Positions 59,259 through 64,000 of a stretch of DNA of 64,000 bases are shown in pieces. The translations under genes and the position numbers were made by a program. Source of the stretch: Enterobacter huaxiensis (GTDB lineage Bacteria; Pseudomonadota; Gammaproteobacteria; Enterobacterales; Enterobacteriaceae); the NCBI RefSeq assembly GCF_003594935.2, contig NZ_CP043342.1, positions 2,232,001 to 2,296,000 on the forward strand, read 5' to 3'. The stretch's first letter is position 1. Every line of letters starts with the position of its first letter. The notes below the pieces were generated by a model. That model saw only the letters and a program-made list of their open reading frames with translations, had not been told where the DNA came from and searched no databases.

Positions 59259-62236
59259 TTCAGGTATACGCTCCCGCTGTCGATCCAGTAGTGGCTACCG
59301 CTATGACGGCGATCGGCCAGAGTATTCAGTTTAAAGGTCAACGCATCCGGTGGAACCGGCGTGCCGTCCTGTAGCCAGGCATCGCTCAGCTCAAACGCTT
59401 CCGGGCCTTCCTGCTTATTGCCGCCGCGAAGCTTCAGGCGCACGTTCAGCACGCCGTCGCCCGCAATGGCTTTCGCCAGCTCGGCAGAGTTGATGCTCAG
59501 CGTATAAAGCGGCGTCGCGGGCCAGCGGGCGTTCGCCAGCTGGCGGAACCCGAGGGTGACGTTGCCGCGCAGCGGGAAGTGCAGGCGCGCGTCGAGCTTT
59601 GCGCCCGGCTTATCGAGGTCGATATCCTGATACCAGACGTTCTCTTCGCGCAGCGTATTGATGGTGTTATCCAGCACGCCCAGATAGCGCACCGTAGAGT
59701 AGGCGCCGATATCGGCCGCTTTAAAGTTAAAGCGCGGCAGTCGTAAATCAAGCGCCAGGCTGCAGAGCATCGCGCCGACGGCGGCGGTCGATTTCGGGTT
59801 GCCGATGCGCCCCTGCTGGCTGAACGGATACCATTCGTGGACCTGATACTTGTCCAGCCAGACGATACGGTTTACCGGCACGGGCTGCAGGTGACGAATC
59901 AAGGCCTGCACGCCCGGCAGGCAGCCCGGACGGCCGGTGATCAGTAAAATATCGCAGCTGTAGTGGGAGATCGCCTCGCACACCGCGTGCAGCGGTGAGG
60001 CCAGCGTGAACTGTCCTGCCAGCATGGCGTCCTGCATCTCGCGGAAATTCACGTGCAGCGGAACGGCGAAGAGATCAAACGCATCCGAGCCCGCAGGCAG
60101 GGCGTGATCGATGGCCTGCTGAAGGTAGTTCATCACGTTGCGGGTAGGCTTCTGCACAAGGAGATCGCCAAAGGTGGCATGCAGCCCCGCCAGCGGATCG
60201 TCGATGTCGCTGGCTTCCCACGCCGCCAGGATCGCATGACCAATCGGCATAAAGAGCTGAAGCGCCGTTTGCTGGCGCAGCACGGCCTGCGTATCAATGC
60301 GTCCGGAATCACCAAACAGCGATGCCATCAGCAGGGAAGCGTCCGCAATGCCCGCTTTCTGCAGCTGGGTTTGCAGGGCAGGCAGCACGTAGCGCTGGAT
60401 CACGTCCAGCAGGGTGTCGTCTCCGGCAACCTTAAACCCTTCGCGGAACAGCAGCTGCGGGGTAATTTTAACGTTGTTACCGGAACCGTCATCCAGCTGG
60501 TAATGCGTAATCGCCATATCCGTGGTGCCGCCGCCGATGTCGATTGAGGCAACGCGCAGGGAACGTCCCGGCTGAACGCCCGGCTCAGGCTCGCGGTCCG
60601 GGCGGGCGAAAGAGGCGAAGAAGGCCTCCGTCTGGCCGCCAAAGTGGGAGATGGCCTCATTGTACAGCCACACCAGCTGGCCGCAGCTGGCCTCGTCCCA
60701 TTCCATCTGGATCTCAGGAACCGGCACCACGCTTTTTTCCTGCTGTTTGCGGCTGGCGAAATCCTCGTCCTGCGGGTGCCAGCCCATCGCCTTCCAGACG
60801 ATGGCGATGGCTTCGAACATGCGGCGACGGAAGATTTCACGCTCCTGCTTCGGCATCGCCGAGGGCAGGGTCAGGATCAGCGTGCGCAGCTGACGCGGAG
60901 AGGCCGGGAAGCCCAGGCGTAAACGGGTCGCGACGCTGTTAATCTGCCCCAGCGCCTGCGCCAGCAGCTCGCACAGCATATGCGTCATCAGCGTGCTGCG
61001 GCTGTACTGCGGCGAAAAGACCGGCAGGCGCTCATCCTGTGGCAGCGTAAACAGCGGCTCGCCGTCGTCATTCATCAGGTTCATCAGCGGGAACGCGGTA
61101 GCCAGCGGTTCCCGCTGGGTTTTGCTGTTCATCTGGCTGAAGCGCCAGTCCTGTACCACCGGCGTTTCGTCCCACAGGTAGCGACGCGGGCTGGAGATCC
61201 CGCTGTTGCCTTCGGTACCCAGACGCTGCATCGCCAGCTTGCGCGCCTCATCGCCCACGCGAACGATAGAGGGCCAGACGAAGGCATCTTCACGGCCGCT
61301 TTCCACCGAGAAGTGCTGCTTGCCGAAACGGGCTTCAGAAAACTCCAGACGGCTGGTAAAGAGTGGCTCGTTCAGGAACTGGGGTTCGCTTAATGAACGC
61401 ACCTGAAGCTCGGCGGTCTGTCGAAGGCCATCGTTCGCATCGCCGTGATCTTCAATAATGACGCCGCAGGTATGGGTGTTCCCCACGTCGAGGATCAAAT
61501 CAACCGGGATAGCGGGCGTGCTGAGCGTGTGCGTCACAAACTTCACTTCAGGAACGGTAAGCTGTTCTCCGAGCATGGACAGCAGGTTAAGCCAGTGTGC
61601 CTGGTACTCAAAGCTGCGCATCGCCTGGTGTAAATCCCGCTCCGCGCGGTTTTCCACGCCGGTTGCAAACTGGGTAAAGGCTTCGCGCAGCCAGCCGTCA
61701 ATCCAGGTCAGGTCAAGGAAGCTTGCCACCTCATCATCGCGCCAGGCGAGGGCGAAACGGGTGCCGTTGAGAATATCGTTCTCAACCGGCGACAGCGCGG
61801 ACGTGGCGTGCTCCGCAATCTGGCTGTCGAGGGCGAGGGTAACGCGATGGGTATTGCCTGCGGTATCCGGCGCATCCAGCTTTCGCACCTGCACGCGCGC
61901 CCAGTTATCCGGGCCATCCACAAACGTGCGGGGCGGGTTAAAGCGCAGGAACGGGACAGGCAGCCATACGCCGTCGAGGATCGCCAGGGAGTGATGCAGC
62001 GGGATTGTCGTTTCCGGCTTCACGACTTCCGGCAGGCCGCCTCCCGCGGCGGGAAGGGTGTAGCGGCCATTAACCACGTCGAAATCCAGGCGCAGCAGCG
62101 GGCCGTTTGCCGTTTTACGCACGAAGCGACCGTTGTTGGCGGTATCCTGCGGCGTCAGGCCAAAATCAAGAAACTGCACGCCGCTGTTGGCGATGAGCGT
62201 TACGCTCTGTTTGTAATCGCAAAGATTAACCAGCAT
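59255..62236 (-). CDS. srfB: SrfB, actin/Hsp70-like ATPase-fold protein
   Basis: A 993-residue SrfB. Two glycine-rich phosphate motifs of the ASKHA fold are visible: LILDVGNTHTCGVI near residue 250 and VASIDIGGGTTDMAI near 565, with a possible adenosine motif LLITGRPGCLPGVQ near 765. This suggests ATP-driven scaffolding or chaperoning rather than a simple toxin. ATG 62236 (MLVNLCDYKQ) behind AGGTG was preferred to GTG 62248 inside srfA. The role is inferred. Confidence 0.85.
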   Translation of the reverse strand: MLVNLCDYKQSVTLIANSGVQFLDFGLTPQDTANNGRFVRKTANGPLLRLDFDVVNGRYTLPAAGGGLPEVVKPETTIPLHHSLAILDGVWLPVPFLRFNPPRTFVDGPDNWARVQVRKLDAPDTAGNTHRVTLALDSQIAEHATSALSPVENDILNGTRFALAWRDDEVASFLDLTWIDGWLREAFTQFATGVENRAERDLHQAMRSFEYQAHWLNLLSMLGEQLTVPEVKFVTHTLSTPAIPVDLILDVGNTHTCGVIIEDHGDANDGLRQTAELQVRSLSEPQFLNEPLFTSRLEFSEARFGKQHFSVESGREDAFVWPSIVRVGDEARKLAMQRLGTEGNSGISSPRRYLWDETPVVQDWRFSQMNSKTQREPLATAFPLMNLMNDDGEPLFTLPQDERLPVFSPQYSRSTLMTHMLCELLAQALGQINSVATRLRLGFPASPRQLRTLILTLPSAMPKQEREIFRRRMFEAIAIVWKAMGWHPQDEDFASRKQQEKSVVPVPEIQMEWDEASCGQLVWLYNEAISHFGGQTEAFFASFARPDREPEPGVQPGRSLRVASIDIGGGTTDMAITHYQLDDGSGNNVKITPQLLFREGFKVAGDDTLLDVIQRYVLPALQTQLQKAGIADASLLMASLFGDSGRIDTQAVLRQQTALQLFMPIGHAILAAWEASDIDDPLAGLHATFGDLLVQKPTRNVMNYLQQAIDHALPAGSDAFDLFAVPLHVNFREMQDAMLAGQFTLASPLHAVCEAISHYSCDILLITGRPGCLPGVQALIRHLQPVPVNRIVWLDKYQVHEWYPFSQQGRIGNPKSTAAVGAMLCSLALDLRLPRFNFKAADIGAYSTVRYLGVLDNTINTLREENVWYQDIDLDKPGAKLDARLHFPLRGNVTLGFRQLANARWPATPLYTLSINSAELAKAIAGDGVLNVRLKLRGGNKQEGPEAFELSDAWLQDGTPVPPDALTFKLNTLADRRHSGSHYWIDSGSVYLK

Positions 62237-62240
62237 AGGG

Positions 62241-63572
62241 TCAGGCACCTGCTTTCTTGAACGTCAGTGGAACAACGGTTTTGGCGTCATACCGTGCGCT
62301 GCATTCCGCCACATCGCTGGTGCCGGCTTTGCAGGCGACCTCAGGCATCGGATAGCGCGAACCGTCCGTGCAGCGAGCGTTACCGCGGGTTTTGATCATC
62401 AGCTCGCCGTTGCTGTGCAGCCCGGAGAAGACCTCAACGCGGCAAACGATATTGTCACCGTGAACCACGCGGGCCGTGCCTTTGTTGTTCTGGATCTGAT
62501 AGCGCAGGGACGGTGGTTTGCCGGTCACCGGATCTTTAACGTCCAGCATGGCGCGCCAGGTGCCGTTCAGGAAGCGCGTCGAACCGGCTTTGACCTGGTT
62601 GGCCTCCATGACCATGGCATCTTTCGGGATCGCGGCTATAACGACGGGCTCGGGAGCGGGCTCTACCGCTTTCGGCGCAAGAACGTCGGCCTGATGCAGC
62701 GGAAGCGTCAGTGCCAGTGGTTCGACCGTCTTAACGGGTTTAGGGGCGATGGCTACGGGCGCAGGGGCTGGCATAGCCACGACGGGCTCCGCAGAGGGTG
62801 CCGGCTTCGGCCATAACAGCGGGGTGGCAACGGCCGCCACAATCACTGCTGCTACAGGCAGCGACCACAGGGGGACGCGGCGTTTTTTGGGGACAATTAC
62901 CGGTGCGGGTTCTTCAACAGGCGGAACGCTCATCCGCACTGGTTCTGGCTCGTAAAGCGCATCGTCGGTGATTCGAACGGTCGTTGCGGGGGTAATAAGC
63001 GGCTCGTCGGCTTGTTCAAACGTGACAACCGGCATCGGCTCGGGTTCGGGTTCGGGATCGTCAATAACCACCGGGTCAGGCTCGGGAACGAGGGCTTGAC
63101 GCAGACAGGCGAGCACGTCGTCGCGCGCATTCTCGTTAAGGTTCACAAAGCCCCAGAAGCAAATAACCGGCTTGCCGTCGACCAGGAACAGGAAGTTTTC
63201 GCCGGGGAACTGAAAGGCTTTCGAAAGCAGGGAGCCAAACAGCTGCTGTGCCGTTTTGGGGGACTGCATACACTTTTTGCTCAGCGATTCAACGCTGGCG
63301 AGGGTGTTTTCCAGGTAGCGCAGCGCGCGGTAGCGATCGTCTTCATCTGCCGCTTTCCAGCTTAAGACCGCACCGTCAACGGGAGAATACCAGTCAACGC
63401 GATCCCCGCCGTCGTTCACCTGAGGAATGGCCAGACAATCCACAATGGCCTGTTGCCTGCGCAAACGAAGCGCTTCACGGATTTGCAACGCTGATTCAAA
63501 AACGGCCTGTCCGCCGCCGCCAACGGCCTGAAAATCATCCAGATTACCGCTGCGTAAAAGTGTTTTTGCCAC
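62241..63572 (-). CDS. srfA: SrfA, membrane-anchored protein of the srfABC operon
   Basis: A 443-residue protein. An N-terminal cytoplasmic domain (GGGGQAVFESALQIREALRL; Trp-rich DRVDWYSPVDGAVLSWK) and a Pro/Glu-rich linker are followed by one membrane span near residues 231-253 (VPLWSLPVAAVIVAAVATPL). A periplasmic C-terminal domain carries several Cys (CRVEVFSG, CTDGSRYPMPEVACKAG, CSARYD). It would anchor the SrfB/SrfC machinery to the inner membrane. The first gene of the operon; upstream 280 bases hold the promoter. Confidence 0.82.
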   Translation of the reverse strand: MAKTLLRSGNLDDFQAVGGGGQAVFESALQIREALRLRRQQAIVDCLAIPQVNDGGDRVDWYSPVDGAVLSWKAADEDDRYRALRYLENTLASVESLSKKCMQSPKTAQQLFGSLLSKAFQFPGENFLFLVDGKPVICFWGFVNLNENARDDVLACLRQALVPEPDPVVIDDPEPEPEPMPVVTFEQADEPLITPATTVRITDDALYEPEPVRMSVPPVEEPAPVIVPKKRRVPLWSLPVAAVIVAAVATPLLWPKPAPSAEPVVAMPAPAPVAIAPKPVKTVEPLALTLPLHQADVLAPKAVEPAPEPVVIAAIPKDAMVMEANQVKAGSTRFLNGTWRAMLDVKDPVTGKPPSLRYQIQNNKGTARVVHGDNIVCRVEVFSGLHSNGELMIKTRGNARCTDGSRYPMPEVACKAGTSDVAECSARYDAKTVVPLTFKKAGA

Positions 63573-63854
63573 GATTTGGTCCCATAGACTTCTTCACACC
63601 GTTACTTTAACGAAACCGGAAAGCAAGCAAACGGCTGAGGAGACGCCAAAAGGACTGATTTCTTGCCGCATAGATCGTGACGGTTGTGCTTGACGAACAA
63701 TGGCACTTAAGGCAAATCAATTTTTGCGCGCTGAATGTAAAACCAGCGAAAAACGCTGCTTTAGAATAACCTGATAGTGTTTCGTTATTTGCCAGGTGAT
63801 AACGGCTGTGCTGTTATTACTCACCTTTATAATAAAACAATTAAGGTTATAACC

Positions 63855-64000
63855 ATGTCTACAGGGAAAACACTGCTCGCCCTTGCGCTGAGCACGCTTT
63901 TACCGGCAAGCGCCGCATGGGCGGCAGGCAATGACACCATCATCTACTGCTCCGAGGCATCACCCGAATCGTTCAACCCGCAAATCGCCAGCTCGGGACC
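63855..64000 (+). CDS. DppA-like periplasmic peptide-binding protein, 5' fragment
   Basis: The first 48 codons of a gene cut by the window edge. A signal peptide (MSTGKTLLALALSTLLPASA, AWA) is followed by NDTIIYCSEASPESFNPQIA, the conserved start of DppA/OppA-type binding proteins of peptide ABC transporters. The exact paralogue (dipeptide, nickel, murein peptide or glutathione) cannot be told. Confidence 0.8.
   Translation, partial: MSTGKTLLALALSTLLPASAAWAAGNDTIIYCSEASPESFNPQIASSG

Noticed and set aside
1..64000. CRISPR array or insertion sequence
   Set aside because: No regularly spaced repeats with unique spacers and no transposase frame with terminal inverted repeats were seen.

Overview
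The window is chromosomal DNA of an enterobacterium close to Enterobacter/Klebsiella. This rests on the ompN-micC-nifJ(ydbK)-ydbJ-hslJ block, the ydcRSTUV-patD operon, ortT and srfABC. I could not run any database search, so species is not assigned. Roughly the left 36.7 kb is a lambdoid (siphovirus-type) prophage; the rest is host chromosome.

Left edge (1-1.3 kb): the 5' end of a bluF-like BLUF-domain gene on the minus strand, a 35-residue membrane peptide and a VOC-family (glyoxalase-fold) protein. No integrase, CI/Cro or replication gene lies in the window. The prophage early region must therefore lie to the left of coordinate 1, or be lost.

Prophage middle and late region (1.3-31 kb), all on the plus strand except three cassettes: SOS-boxed dinI-like gene, DUF1367 gene, rusA-like resolvase, zinc-finger Q-type antiterminator, a candidate PR' promoter with a tR' terminator, moron genes, and two structured RNA units between Q and lysis. 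Then come a pinholin, SAR endolysin and nested Rz/Rz1 spanins, followed by a lysozyme-inhibitor (Ivy) moron. The structural genes run terminase, portal, MuF-like protein, scaffold, major capsid, connectors, tail terminator, tail tube, chaperones G and GT, tape measure, M, L, K, I and J. Two expression signals depend on -1 frameshifting: an Ig-like domain fused to the capsid protein, and the GT chaperone through an A AAA AAC heptamer. Several intrinsic terminators inside the late operon make sense only if Q antiterminates. The tail-fibre gene ends in a 1.8-kb invertible segment bounded by gix-like sites. Its alternative S74-chaperone 3' cassette lies inverted beside a Gin/Pin-type invertase.

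Prophage right arm (31.7-36.7 kb): LexA-boxed umuDC, a third RNA unit of the Q-lysis family (minus strand), AT-rich small genes, a zinc-ribbon peptide, two cold-shock-domain genes, a YedK/HMCES-type SRAP gene and a cluster of TAGGGGCAAA repeats near the probable right end.

Host region (37-64 kb): small genes (GFA, KTSC), ompN, the sRNA gene micC, nifJ, ydbJ, hslJ, and a cyanide-insensitive-type cytochrome bd operon with its DUF2474 peptide. These are followed by a MocR-type regulator (ydcR) with the polyamine/GABA-related ydcSTUV-patD operon, DUF1869, and a DUF1971 pair behind an NsrR-like palindrome. The window closes with orphan toxin gene ortT, an alpha/beta hydrolase, the srfABC operon, and the 5' end of a DppA-like peptide-binding protein. 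The ompN-nifJ block is the neighbourhood that borders the Rac prophage in E. coli K-12, so this prophage probably occupies the same integration hotspot.
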